NCBI GenBank assembly: GCA_023450615.1
Contig: JAEXGT010000032.1
Span: forward strand, 1 to 64,000
Direction of reading: 5' to 3'
Length of the DNA: 64,000 bases
Source: Pseudomonadota bacterium
GTDB lineage: Bacteria; Pseudomonadota; Alphaproteobacteria; Rhizobiales; Beijerinckiaceae
Below the pieces are notes generated by a model. That model saw only the letters and a list, made by a program, of their open reading frames with translations. It had not been told where the DNA came from and did not search any database. Each line of letters begins with the position of its first letter. The first letter of the stretch is position 1. The position numbers and the translations under genes are program-made. Shown one piece after another: positions 53,397 to 62,504 of the stretch.

Positions 53397-53422
53397 GGGC
53401 AGATTCTTCAAAGAGTCTGCCC
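53397..53422 (+). promoter_or_regulatory. mRNA hairpin after the binding-protein gene
   Basis: gggcagattctt (53397-53408) pairs with aagagtctgccc (53411-53422), eleven Watson-Crick pairs plus one G-U. It lies 17 bases after the binding-protein stop and 74 before the permease start, with no U-tract. Its position parallels the hairpin at 46141-46170. Confidence 0.5.
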
Positions 53423-53495
53423 AATTCGTTGTCGCGTTTCGTTCCCGTCCTGTGGCTTCGTCCGTGGCCACGCATAAGAAGTCTGAAGCGTAAGC

Positions 53496-54155
53496 ATGTA
53501 CCAGTGGGATTTCAGCTTCCTGGCCAAATACGTTCCTTTGATCATCAACGGAACCTACTATACGATTGGCTTCACGTGCATAACGGCGATCCTCGGCCTC
53601 ATCATCGGTCTCCTGATCGCGCTTCTTCGCGTTTCAGGCCGAACATTCATCGCCCTGCCCCTCATCGGAATAACCGAGATCTTCCGCTGCACGCCCGTTC
53701 TCGTTCAGCTGATCTGGTTCTATTACGCTTTTCCCATTCTCGTCGGCATCGAATTGTCGCCTTCGGCCGCGGCGATCATGGCCCTCTCGCTCTATGGCGG
53801 CTCCTTCTACGCGGAGATCATTCGCGGCGGCATGATCTCGATTGAGCGGGGCCAGTGGGATGCCGGGCGCGCAATCGGCATGCGCCAGATACAGATCCTC
53901 CGTCGCGTGATCCTGCCTCAATCGGTCCGCCGCATGGTCCCGCCCCTGGTCGGACAGACGATCCTTCAGCTCAAGAACACGTCGCTCGTCTCCGTTCTGG
54001 CCGTTCCGGATCTCCTCTATCAAGGACAGGCGATCACTTCGGCCACCTATCGCCCGCTCGAAACATATACGGTGATCGCGCTGATCTACTTCGCAATCCT
54101 CTTCCCCCTCACGCGGATCGCCGAGCTCCTCGAGCTTCGTGCGGGCCGGGCGTAA
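53496..54155 (+). CDS. Amino-acid-type ABC importer, permease
   Basis: 219 residues, five spans. It starts MYQWDFSFLAKYVPLIINGT, then TYYTIGFTCITAILGLIIGL, the ITEIFRCTPVLVQLIWFYYAFP block, and the EAA loop DAGRAIGMRQIQILRRVILP. This is the HisM/GlnP family at its normal length, unlike the two long permeases elsewhere in the window. It is followed 17 bases later by the ATPase gene. Confidence 0.94.
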   Translation: MYQWDFSFLAKYVPLIINGTYYTIGFTCITAILGLIIGLLIALLRVSGRTFIALPLIGITEIFRCTPVLVQLIWFYYAFPILVGIELSPSAAAIMALSLYGGSFYAEIIRGGMISIERGQWDAGRAIGMRQIQILRRVILPQSVRRMVPPLVGQTILQLKNTSLVSVLAVPDLLYQGQAITSATYRPLETYTVIALIYFAILFPLTRIAELLELRAGRA

Positions 54156-54172
54156 TCGGAGGGATGGCAATC

Positions 54173-54958
54173 ATGATCGGATCGAACACAGAAGATCGGT
54201 ACGTGTTGGATGCCAGCGACATCCGCAAGTCCTTCGGCAAGCTGGAAGTGCTGAAAGGGATCACGCTGCGTGTCCCCCGCGGCGAGGTCGTTTCCCTGAT
54301 CGGGCCGAGCGGCTCCGGCAAATCGACCTTCCTCCGCTGCCTCAATCTTCTTGAGTTCCCGGATGGCGGCTCAATCATGGCCAACGGAAGCAGGCTGGAT
54401 TTCTCGACATCCAACCGCCGGCCGGGCGACAGGCAGCTCGCAGAGTTTCGTGCGCGGACCGGAATGGTCTTTCAGAACTTCAATCTGTTCCCGCACATGA
54501 CGGCTCTCGGCAACGTGATGGAAGGGCCGAGGATCGTCAAGCGCATGCCCATGGCGCAGGCGCGCGAGATGGCCCTCGAACTTCTTGCAAAAGTTGGATT
54601 GAGCGACAAGGCGGATGTCTATCCGGATCAGCTATCGGGAGGACAGAAGCAGCGCGTGGCCATTGCCCGTGCATTGGCCATGAAACCGGAAGCGATGCTT
54701 TTCGACGAGGCGACGTCCGCCCTGGACCCGGAACTGGTCGGGGAAGTGCTGACTGTCGTTCGCCAACTCGCCACTGAGGGAATGACGATGGTTCTGGTCA
54801 CTCACGAGATCCCCTTCGCGCGGGATGTCGCCGACAGAATGGTGTTCATGGCCAATGGCCGGATCGTCGAGGAAGGCCGCCCCTCCGAGATCGTCAACAA
54901 CCCGACTGCGCCGGAATTGCGCGCCTTCCTATCGCATTTCCATGGCAGCTCGAAGTGA
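54173..54958 (+). CDS. Amino-acid-type ABC importer, ATP-binding protein
   Basis: 261 residues from the ATG at 54173 with GGAGG ten bases upstream; the frame runs further back into the permease gene, but that part is shadow sequence. Walker [11 protein letters not shown]-loop MVFQNFNLFPH, signature [16 protein letters not shown], Walker B AMLFDEATSALDPE (A in place of the usual P), H-loop VTHEIPF. An insert with LDFSTSNRRPGDRQL near residue 80 is typical of some GlnQ homologues. Confidence 0.94.
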   Translation: MIGSNTEDRYVLDASDIRKSFGKLEVLKGITLRVPRGEVVSLIGPSGSGKSTFLRCLNLLEFPDGGSIMANGSRLDFSTSNRRPGDRQLAEFRARTGMVFQNFNLFPHMTALGNVMEGPRIVKRMPMAQAREMALELLAKVGLSDKADVYPDQLSGGQKQRVAIARALAMKPEAMLFDEATSALDPELVGEVLTVVRQLATEGMTMVLVTHEIPFARDVADRMVFMANGRIVEEGRPSEIVNNPTAPELRAFLSHFHGSSK

Positions 54959-55033
54959 GAATGCCGGACGTGATCAGCATATCGGCCCATAGGGCCTGCC
55001 ACGACAGACCATGAATGAAGCTGGAGATCTAAG

Positions 55034-56659
55034 ATGAATGTCGGTGAAGAAGTCGCTCGCATCTTGCAGGCTGAGGGAGTGGAGATCCTCTTCTGCTATC
55101 CCACCAACCGGCTGATCGACGAATCCGCGAAGCTCGGGATACGGCCCATCGTGGTTCGCCAGGAGCGAACCGGCGTCCATATGGCGGACGCGTATTCCCG
55201 TTTGAGCTCGGGGCGCAAGGTCGGCGTATTTGCCATGCAGCACGGCCCGGGCATCGAGAATTCTTACGGCGCAGTCGCGCAGGCATTCGCGGACTCGGTT
55301 CCCATCATGGTGATCCCGCAGGGCTATCCGCAGCGCCTTGCAGGCATTCGTCCCAATTTCAGCGCAGCCACCAGCATGCGGGACATCACGAAGTTCGCCG
55401 AAGCCTTGAGTGTCCCCGGCGAAGCGTCGAACCTCATGCGCCGTGCTTTCAGCGAAGTGCGCAACGGACGCGGCGGCCCGGTCCTCGTCGAAATTCCTAA
55501 TGACATGTGGAACGCGGAGAGCGCCCCCCAGAGCACCTATCATCCGCCGCGCAGCAGCCGCTTCGGGCCGGACCCAGCCGATGTATCGGCTGCCGTCGAC
55601 CTGCTCAAATCCGCGCGGTCTCCCGTGCTCTATGCGGGACAGGGCGTTCATTATTCCAGGGCCTGGAAGCAGCTCAAGGAACTCGCGGAGTTGATGGGTA
55701 TTCCTGTGGCCACAACGCTTCCGGGAAAGAGTTCATTTCCGGAAGATCATCCCCTGTCCCTTGGATCCGGGGGCCTCACCTATCCGCGAGCCGTCAAGCA
55801 ATATCTCGATCAGGCCGATGTCGTCATCGGCGTCGGCTGCAGCTTCACGGAAACCGTCTTTGCGGTTCCGATGCCGAAAACTCCGAAGATCATCCATATC
55901 ACGCTCGATCCGTCGCACCTCAACAAGGATGTCAGAGCCGATGTGGGCCTTGTCGGAGACGCCGGGCTGGCGCTCGATGCCATTTTGGCCGAGCTGCGTT
56001 CCCGCGGGCAGCAGCAGATCGACTGGGCTGGAACCGCCGCTGAGATTGCTGCCGTGCACGAAGAATGGCTCGCCGAGTGGATGCCGTATCTCACCGACGA
56101 TGCGGCGCCGCTTTCTCCTTATCGCGTGATATGGGAGTTGATGAAGGCGACGGAGACCATCGACAACATCATAACGCATGATGCCGGCAGGCCCCGCGAT
56201 CAACTGACCCCTTTCTGGATTTCACGGGAGCCGCAGAGCTTCATCGGTTGGGGCAAGACCACCCAGCTCGGATACGGCCTTGGCCTGGCGATGGGGGCGA
56301 AACTCGCTTGTCCCGAAAAGCTCTGCATCAATGTGTGGGGCGATGCCGCCATCGGCTTTACCGGGATGGATTTCGAGACTGCCGCCCGTGAGAGAATTCC
56401 GATTCTTTCGATCCTCCTGAACAACCAGGGAATGGCGACGGAATTGAACAACGTTCCCAATGCCATCGAACGTTACCGGGCGACCGACATAACGGGCAAC
56501 TACGCGGACATGGCCGTTGCCTTCGGCGGATATGGAGAGCGCATCAGCAGTCCCAGTGAGATTTCAGCCGCAATCCGCCGCGGCATCGCCAAGACGCGAG
56601 AAGGTGTCCCGGCCCTTCTGGAATTCATGACCCGGCAAGAGACTGCAATGTCACGCTAG
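55034..56659 (+). CDS. Thiamine-pyrophosphate-dependent enzyme (acetolactate synthase / 2-oxoacid decarboxylase-like)
   Basis: 541 residues with the three-domain TPP fold. The activating glutamate E44 sits in VRQERTGVHMADAYSR. The central domain has SPVLYAGQGVHYSRA. The TPP/Mg motif GDAAIGF...LLNNQGM spans about 436-464, with GDA instead of the usual GDG. It is part of an operon with an FMN 2-hydroxyacid dehydrogenase and an FAD enzyme, which favours decarboxylation of a 2-oxoacid (as benzoylformate decarboxylase does after mandelate dehydrogenase). Acetolactate-synthase-like ligation is possible. No regulatory-subunit gene is present. Confidence 0.85.
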   Translation: MNVGEEVARILQAEGVEILFCYPTNRLIDESAKLGIRPIVVRQERTGVHMADAYSRLSSGRKVGVFAMQHGPGIENSYGAVAQAFADSVPIMVIPQGYPQRLAGIRPNFSAATSMRDITKFAEALSVPGEASNLMRRAFSEVRNGRGGPVLVEIPNDMWNAESAPQSTYHPPRSSRFGPDPADVSAAVDLLKSARSPVLYAGQGVHYSRAWKQLKELAELMGIPVATTLPGKSSFPEDHPLSLGSGGLTYPRAVKQYLDQADVVIGVGCSFTETVFAVPMPKTPKIIHITLDPSHLNKDVRADVGLVGDAGLALDAILAELRSRGQQQIDWAGTAAEIAAVHEEWLAEWMPYLTDDAAPLSPYRVIWELMKATETIDNIITHDAGRPRDQLTPFWISREPQSFIGWGKTTQLGYGLGLAMGAKLACPEKLCINVWGDAAIGFTGMDFETAARERIPILSILLNNQGMATELNNVPNAIERYRATDITGNYADMAVAFGGYGERISSPSEISAAIRRGIAKTREGVPALLEFMTRQETAMSR

Positions 56660-56669
56660 GACGACCGTC

Positions 56670-57848
56670 GTGAGCCCCAAAACGGCACTGAATGTCGAGG
56701 ATATGAGGCAGGCGGCCCGCCGCCGCCTGCCCAATGGGTTGTTCGAGTTCATAGACAGGGCGACGGAGGACGACGTTGCCCTGCGGCGTAACCGGGAAGC
56801 CTTGTCGAATTTACGGCTCCTTCCTCGGGCGATGGTGGATGTGTCTCAGCGGGACACTTCCGCGAGGCTGCTCGGATCACGCTTTCGGTTCCCGTTCGCC
56901 GTTTCTCCGGCGGGCCCTGCCGGCTTGTTCTGGTATCAGGGTGAAATCGAGCTCGCCCGGGCTGCGAAATCCGCCGGAGTTCCTTTCACCATCTCTTCAT
57001 ACGCCACGACACCGATCGAAGAGATCGCTGCGACGGGCGTCGACCTGTGGTGCCAGTTGTATCTCTGGCAGGATCGAACCCTCTCTGACGCAGTCCTGAC
57101 GAGAGCGAGGAATATCGGCGTGCGCACTCTGATGGTGACGATTGACACGCCGATGGTGGGACAGCGTGAATATCTTGCACGGAACGGTTTCGGCACGCCG
57201 TTTCGCCCTTCGGTACGTTCCATCGCCGATGTGCTTCGCCATCCGAGATGGGCGGCATCCGTACCTTTTCGATACTGGATACGAGGCCAATGGCCTCAAG
57301 TGATCAACCTTTCCCGGCCAACGCACGAGCCCGCTGACGGATGGGCTGCGCGAACGGCGCTCGGCCAGAACATGACCTGGGCGGAAATCTCGCAGCTCCG
57401 CGAGAACTGGTACGGCAATCTGCTGCTGAAAGGAATCCTGCGTCCTGAAGATGCGGAAAAGGCAATCCAGATCGGATGTGACGGTGTCGTTGTCTCCAAT
57501 CATGGAGGCCGCAACCTCGATAGCGCCGTCAGTCCTATCGATGTCCTTCCCCACATCGCATCCGCCATCGGATCGCGGGGCACCATTCTCATGGACAGCG
57601 GCATTCGGCGAGGCAGCGATATCCTGAAGGCCCTTGCGCTGGGCGCCGATGCGGTGCTTTCCGGCAGGCCGCTGCTCTATGGCATCGGCGCTTATGGCCG
57701 CGCGGGCGCTGAACGCGTCCTCACTCTGCTCCACGAGGAATTCGACAGGACCATGGCTCTCGCCGGAATCCGCTCGGTCGCAGAGATCACATCCGACCTC
57801 ATCTTCCAGGCAGATCATCATCTCTCCAAGAGGCTTACTCATCAATGA
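56670..57848 (+). CDS. FMN-dependent 2-hydroxyacid dehydrogenase/oxidase (LldD/MdlB-like)
   Basis: 392 residues from a GTG at 56670 (AGGA nine bases upstream). Landmarks are LPNGLFEFIDRATEDD, FPFAVSPAGPAGLFWYQGEI, TISSYATTPIEEI, the catalytic SNHGGRNLD with H278, and DSGIRRGSDILKALALGADA followed by SGRPLLYG. It oxidises (S)-2-hydroxyacids such as lactate, mandelate or glycolate to 2-oxoacids. It starts ten bases after the TPP gene and overlaps the FAD gene by four bases. Confidence 0.92.
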   Translation: MSPKTALNVEDMRQAARRRLPNGLFEFIDRATEDDVALRRNREALSNLRLLPRAMVDVSQRDTSARLLGSRFRFPFAVSPAGPAGLFWYQGEIELARAAKSAGVPFTISSYATTPIEEIAATGVDLWCQLYLWQDRTLSDAVLTRARNIGVRTLMVTIDTPMVGQREYLARNGFGTPFRPSVRSIADVLRHPRWAASVPFRYWIRGQWPQVINLSRPTHEPADGWAARTALGQNMTWAEISQLRENWYGNLLLKGILRPEDAEKAIQIGCDGVVVSNHGGRNLDSAVSPIDVLPHIASAIGSRGTILMDSGIRRGSDILKALALGADAVLSGRPLLYGIGAYGRAGAERVLTLLHEEFDRTMALAGIRSVAEITSDLIFQADHHLSKRLTHQ

Positions 57849-59290
57849 AGCACGCATCCGCGGACATTATCGTTGTGGGTTCAGGCGCATCCGGCGCATC
57901 GGCAGCAATCGAGGCCGCCTCTCTCGGATGCTCGGTCATCGGCATCGACGCCGCGCCTGCCTTTGGCGGAACCGCGCGGCTGGCGGGCGGCGGAATCTGC
58001 GTACCTGGATCGGAGATGCAGCGCAGCCAGGGCATTTCGGACTCCGTCGAGCTTGCCCTCGCGGATCTCTCCGCGAACGGCAATGTCTTCGACCGGGCCT
58101 GGGCAGAGACCTATTTCTCGCGTGCGAATGAAGACGTCTTCGAGTGGCTCCGTTCGATCGGTGTCGATTTCGCCTACCTTCGTCACTTCGAAAGCGACAG
58201 CGTGCCGCGCTTCCACAGGCCCCGCAACGGCGGAGCGGAAATCATGGCCAGGCTTTGGGATCACGGTCTGCAATTCGGATTGCAGGACAGTTGGTTCTTC
58301 GGACGGCGCGTGACCTCATTGATCATGGACGACAGTCAAGTGCGAGGCGTCCGTTGCACCGGTGACAACGGCGTCGAGGAATTCCATGCCAAGGCCGTGA
58401 TCATGGCCGTCGGCGGTTTCGCCGCGAACCTTGATCGGATCCGCGGATGGGTTCCCGCCCTTCGGACCGTGCCTCGGCTCCTGACCGGAGGTGGACCGGG
58501 CGCGAAGGGAGAAGGCATCGCCCTTCTCCAGGAGAGCGGCGCTCTCATCCGGCATCTCGAAGATCTTTACTGCTATGCGTCCGGATTGCCGGATTACAAC
58601 GATCCGACAGGGACCAGGGGTGTCGTCATCCGCGCCACGTCGGGATGGATCTGGCTCAACCGCCGTGGCGAGCGTTTTCATGACGAGAGCCGCACCATCA
58701 GCGGCAACTGGGCGGTGCCGCGCCTGCTCGATCAGGACGGCTCCACGGCCTGGGCGATTTTCGACGCCGACGCGGTTCATGACGTCATCATCGACGATCA
58801 CTATGTTCCGGTGGGATCGGAAACGGCCCATCAGGCAGCGCTTCGTCACCTTGAACATTCTCCCCATGTCTGGACGGCGAATGATCCGAGAGAACTCTTC
58901 GAGAAGATCGGCATCGCGGTCGAGGAAGGATTGTCCACGCTCGGCGCATGGAACCGGCAGCTTGAGGACGAGACTTCTTTCGACCCGCTGACGGGGCGCC
59001 GCCTTTGCGGCCTGAGGCCGCTTGCGAAGCCGCCGTTCTATGCCGCGCAACTGTTTCCCATCGCCAGGAAATCGATGGGCGGAGTTCAAACGGACTTGGC
59101 CTGCCGCGTCCTCGGCTCCAAGGGCGGCATCGTTCCGGGCCTCTATGCTGCCGGCGAGCTATCGGGCATGGGGGGCGGCCATATTGCAGGACCGAAGCCC
59201 CTCGAGGGAATGATGGTCGGCTGCTCCTGCTTCAGCGGGAGGATCGCAGGCCGCACCGCGGCGAAGGATGTCGTGGAAGGCCGGGCGTGA
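57845..59290 (+). CDS. FAD-dependent oxidoreductase, fumarate-reductase/ketosteroid-dehydrogenase type
   Basis: 481 residues. N-terminal FAD fold ADIIVVGSGASGASAAIEAA (about 5-24), then FGGTARLAGGGICVPGSEMQ, KAVIMAVGGFAAN, and the C-terminal GLYAAGELSGMGGGHIAG with EGMMVGCSCFSGRIAG. This is the FAD-binding_2 family (flavocytochrome/KstD-like). It overlaps the hydroxyacid dehydrogenase by four bases and ends the operon. Possible roles are dehydrogenating or reducing an unsaturated acid related to the imported substrate. Confidence 0.87.
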   Translation: MKHASADIIVVGSGASGASAAIEAASLGCSVIGIDAAPAFGGTARLAGGGICVPGSEMQRSQGISDSVELALADLSANGNVFDRAWAETYFSRANEDVFEWLRSIGVDFAYLRHFESDSVPRFHRPRNGGAEIMARLWDHGLQFGLQDSWFFGRRVTSLIMDDSQVRGVRCTGDNGVEEFHAKAVIMAVGGFAANLDRIRGWVPALRTVPRLLTGGGPGAKGEGIALLQESGALIRHLEDLYCYASGLPDYNDPTGTRGVVIRATSGWIWLNRRGERFHDESRTISGNWAVPRLLDQDGSTAWAIFDADAVHDVIIDDHYVPVGSETAHQAALRHLEHSPHVWTANDPRELFEKIGIAVEEGLSTLGAWNRQLEDETSFDPLTGRRLCGLRPLAKPPFYAAQLFPIARKSMGGVQTDLACRVLGSKGGIVPGLYAAGELSGMGGGHIAGPKPLEGMMVGCSCFSGRIAGRTAAKDVVEGRA

Positions 59291-59327
59291 CATTTCCCAC
59301 CCGACCCCGTGATGACAACAGCACGTC

Positions 59328-59720
59328 TTAGCTTGCGAAGGGATAGTCGAAGCCGGTGATCTGCGTGGAGGTGGCCTCGCCGTTAATTACGCCGTATCTC
59401 GGAGCCGGCACCGCCGGCCTTCCTGGCAGCAATGTCCGGGAGGCCGTCTCCGTTGAAGTCACACCTCATCATTCTGACGCTGAGCGATCCCGGATTATGG
59501 ATCTCAATCCTATGAAGCGGGTTGTCCGAAGTGATCCGGGCTGATCCGAGCGTCAGGCCGTCCGTCGCGCCATCGATGAGAACGACCTCAACTTCTGAGC
59601 GAACGCTACTTGCCAATGTTCCGTAATCCGCCACTTCTGTGTCAATGAAGACAATCTCTTTCCGAGTCGGCTCCGCGATATTGATTTCGACGGAAATCCT
59701 GAGAACGGTATTTTCACGTT
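59328..59720 (-). pseudogene. Decayed gene with FG-GAP-like segment
   Basis: The 548-base spacer between the FAD gene and the GntR gene holds coding-like minus-strand sequence without an intact frame. One frame reads VEVVLIDGATDGLTLGSARI and DFNGDGLPDIAAR (an FG-GAP-like calcium-loop phrase). It then ends, and the neighbouring frame continues as PRYGVINGEATSTQITGFDY to a stop at 59328. This suggests a frameshifted remnant. A GTG start at 59634 would give an 83-residue protein if the region is not decayed. Upstream of about 59715 a stop closes the frame. Family not identified. Confidence 0.4.
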
Positions 59721-59838
59721 ATGGCCGCTTGATTCTGATTGAAGCGAATCCGGCCCAGAATAGGCACCCATGTATTGCCATCATTTTTGTTAACAATTCA
59801 ACCAGAACTATTGGTAACATTGTTTTATTGCGAAGCTC

Positions 59839-60558
59839 ATGAATAGAGAGAAGGTCCCCGTGCCCTCAGGCACCGCAGCAGAACCATCCATCCTCCGCCC
59901 TCGGGGATCCTCGGCGGAGGTGGAACGGGTGATGGAGCATGTCCGGGAGAGCATTGCTCAGGGGCGGCTTTCCCCTGGGCAGAAACTGGTCGAGATCGAC
60001 CTATGCACGACCTTGGACCTCAAGCGCGGCCCCGTGCGCGAGGGACTGCGCATCCTCGCTGGCCAGGGCGTGCTCGAACTGATCCCGAACCGCGGCGCCT
60101 GGGTGCGCAAGCTCGACCGCAAGGACCTCGCCGACATGGTCCAAACCTTGGCGAGCCTCAATGCCGGAGCGCTCTTCCAGGCATTGCGGAAGAATGATTC
60201 AGCGCAACTGAAGGAAGTGCTCGATCCGATCATCGACGAGATGCGGCTGGCGCAGGCGGCACGCTCCTACCCTGCGCTCATCCGGGAGATCGCCCACTAT
60301 CACAGCGCCATCATCGATCTCTCAGGCAATCGTTATATGACTTATCTTCTCGAGGCGCTGCATGTGTATCACTACCACCGCTCGATGGCGCTCGAACTGA
60401 CGGTCGAGAACTGGCCGCTTTATTTGGGCGCGTACGAAAAAGCGCATGCCGCCGTCATCCGCAAGGACTTTACAGCGGCCGCCACCCTCTTCGAGGCGCA
60501 TGCCGAGCGGTTGCTGGCAACCTTGGCTCAGGACGCCACACCGGCCGTGTTCCGCTGA
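59839..60558 (+). CDS. GntR-family regulator (FCD domain)
   Basis: 239 residues. Winged helix about 28-92: VMEHVRESIAQGRLSPGQKL, VEIDLCTTLDLKRGPVREGL, RILAGQGVLELIPNRGAWV. The C-terminal all-helical FCD domain includes IREIAHYHSAIIDLSGNRY and LGAYEKAHAAVIRKDF with histidines typical of the metal site. Such FadR-type regulators respond to organic acids. It converges with the dehydrogenase gene at 60582, 23 bases away; targets are unknown. Confidence 0.9.
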   Translation: MNREKVPVPSGTAAEPSILRPRGSSAEVERVMEHVRESIAQGRLSPGQKLVEIDLCTTLDLKRGPVREGLRILAGQGVLELIPNRGAWVRKLDRKDLADMVQTLASLNAGALFQALRKNDSAQLKEVLDPIIDEMRLAQAARSYPALIREIAHYHSAIIDLSGNRYMTYLLEALHVYHYHRSMALELTVENWPLYLGAYEKAHAAVIRKDFTAAATLFEAHAERLLATLAQDATPAVFR

Positions 60559-60581
60559 GCTGCGGGGCTCTTCGTTCCGTC

Positions 60582-61463
60582 TTACGTCCGACGAGACCAA
60601 TAACCCGTCAGACTGGTTGCATCGCGGGAACCCCAGCCCTGCCGGCTCGCCTCATCGTAGACGGAGAGCGTGCGTTCGACGACCGGCAGCGAGAGACCAA
60701 GTTCGCTTCCCTCCGCGATCATCGTTCGCAGGTCCTTCCGGAATGAATCGACATCGAAGGTTACGGGCTGCGGGTCGTCTCCGCGCATTCCCGTCGCGAT
60801 CATGGCGCCGCGCGCCTTGAGAATATTGGCGCCGCCCGACGTATCGGAGAACAAGTCGACAATTCGGTCCGGTTCGATTCCAAGGTGGCGGCAGAGCGAA
60901 TAGGCCTCACCAAGCGCCTGGTAAAAGACGACAAGGGGCAGATTCACCGCGAGCTTCAGGCTTGCTCCGGAGCCGACCGGCCCGGCATGCTCGATGCGCC
61001 GGCAGAACTGCTCGATGATCGGACGTGCGCGGGCGACGTTCTCCGGCGTTCCTCCGACAAGGCCGATCAAACGTCCCTCCCGGGCAGGCCCCGTGGAGCC
61101 GCTCACCGGACATTCCACATAGGCTCCGCCTTTCGCTTCAACCTTCTCGGCAAGAGCACGCTGCGTCTTGGGCTGAACGGTGCTCGTCTCAATGAAGAGC
61201 TTGCCATTCAGATCCGCGCTCAGGATCCCTTGATCGCCATTGAACACGTTCTCCAAGGCATCCGCGTCCAGAACGCAGGTGATGATCGCCTCGGCCTGTT
61301 CCACGACTTCGGCTGGAGACCGTCCGAGCATCGCGCCCGCTTCGACAAGGCTCTTGGCCTTGTCGGGCGTGCGGTTCCAGACCACGAGTTCGTGCCCGCA
61401 ACCCTGCAACCGCGTTGCGAGGGCAGAGCCCATACGACCAAGTCCGATGATCCCGATCTTCAT
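60582..61463 (-). CDS. 3-hydroxyisobutyrate-dehydrogenase-like NAD(P) oxidoreductase
   Basis: 293 residues from the ATG at 61463 (GGGAG six bases upstream; the residues before it are shadow). Rossmann motif MKIGIIGLGRMGSALATRL, then LVVWNRTPDKAKSLVEAGA, ECPVSGSTGPAREGRL, and the catalytic-lysine region GSGASLKLAVNLPLV. This is the beta-hydroxyacid dehydrogenase family (HIBADH, tartronate semialdehyde reductase, GarR). It is last in the run permease - GntR - FAH - dehydrogenase and probably oxidises or reduces a 3-hydroxyacid from the same pathway. Confidence 0.9.
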   Translation of the reverse strand: MKIGIIGLGRMGSALATRLQGCGHELVVWNRTPDKAKSLVEAGAMLGRSPAEVVEQAEAIITCVLDADALENVFNGDQGILSADLNGKLFIETSTVQPKTQRALAEKVEAKGGAYVECPVSGSTGPAREGRLIGLVGGTPENVARARPIIEQFCRRIEHAGPVGSGASLKLAVNLPLVVFYQALGEAYSLCRHLGIEPDRIVDLFSDTSGGANILKARGAMIATGMRGDDPQPVTFDVDSFRKDLRTMIAEGSELGLSLPVVERTLSVYDEASRQGWGSRDATSLTGYWSRRT

Positions 61464-61562
61464 CGCCGTCTCCCGATATTCGCGTCTTGCTGTTGAAGGT
61501 CTCTCCTTCGAGGGGCGGCGCATCGATATGTGCCGCCTCCCCGCATTCATGTTCAGGAAAGC

Positions 61563-62417
61563 CTAGGCCTGGCCGTTCCAGCTTCTGACGAGTTGATCCT
61601 GCTGCCCAAGTCCCTCGATGCCCAGGCGGACGCGGTTGCCGGGGCGCAAATAGACAGGCGGCTTCATTCCCATGCCGACGCCGGGCGGCGTTCCGGTCGC
61701 GATCACGTCGCCGGGTTGAAGGCTCATGAATTGACTCAGGTAGCTCACCAGGAATGCAGCCCCGTAGACCATCGTCTCCGTGCTGCCGTTCTGGTAGCGG
61801 TTGCCGTCAACCTCCAACCACATGTGCAGGCTCTGAGGATTGGGAACTTCATCCCGCGTGACGAGCCAAGGACCGATAGGCCCGAAGGTGTCGGCGCTCT
61901 TACCCTTCGTCCACTGGCCCGAGCGTTCGATCTGAAAAGCGCGCTCCGACACGTCGTTGATGACGCAATAGCCCGCCACATGTTCGAGCGCCTGGGCTTC
62001 GTCCACGTATTTCGCGGTCTTGCCGATCACGATGCCGAGTTCGACCTCCCAATCCGTCTTTTCGGATCCGCGCGGAATTTCGATATCGTCGTTCGGACCG
62101 CAGATGGAGCTGGTCGCCTTCATGAACATGATGGGCTCAGGCGGCACGGCCATGCCGGACTCGGCCGCGTGATCGGAATAGTTCAGGCCGATGCAGATGA
62201 ACTTGCCGACCTGCCCGACGCAGGGACCGATGCGGGGATTGCCTTCGACGCGCGGCAGCGTGGACGGATCGATGCTGCGCAGCCGCTCAAGTCCCGAGGG
62301 TGACAGGGCCTCGCCGGCGAGATCCGGAACGATGGTGGAGAGATCGCGGATGTCGCCGTTCTGATCGAGAAGACCGGGCTTTTCCTGACCGGGCGGGCCG
62401 TAGCGTAGCAGCTTCAT
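61563..62417 (-). CDS. Fumarylacetoacetate-hydrolase-family protein
   Basis: 284 residues. N-terminal cap MKLLRYGPPGQEKPGLLDQ, then the catalytic domain with FICIGLNYSDHAAESGM, EPIMFMKATSSICGPND, TDWEVELGIVIGKTAKYV (metal-binding E-x-E) and GDVIATGTPPGVGMG. The FAH family includes hydrolases, decarboxylases and isomerases (for example ureidoglycolate lyase-like and acylpyruvase enzymes). The substrate cannot be read from sequence. It is 99 bases upstream of the hydroxyisobutyrate-dehydrogenase-like gene and 87 bases after the GntR gene. Confidence 0.92.
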   Translation of the reverse strand: MKLLRYGPPGQEKPGLLDQNGDIRDLSTIVPDLAGEALSPSGLERLRSIDPSTLPRVEGNPRIGPCVGQVGKFICIGLNYSDHAAESGMAVPPEPIMFMKATSSICGPNDDIEIPRGSEKTDWEVELGIVIGKTAKYVDEAQALEHVAGYCVINDVSERAFQIERSGQWTKGKSADTFGPIGPWLVTRDEVPNPQSLHMWLEVDGNRYQNGSTETMVYGAAFLVSYLSQFMSLQPGDVIATGTPPGVGMGMKPPVYLRPGNRVRLGIEGLGQQDQLVRSWNGQA

Positions 62418-62504
62418 GGGATGTCCTTGTTCCTTTGAGTTTGTGTTGAGAATGAAAAGCGCCTCGAACCATGGATCGAGCGCGGATGTTACTGAACGCT
62501 TCCG

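Noticed and set aside
53855..54172. N-terminal extension of the ATPase frame into the permease gene
   Set aside because: The extension is an out-of-frame reading of the permease gene. The ATPase proper begins at the ATG at 54173 with a ribosome-binding site.
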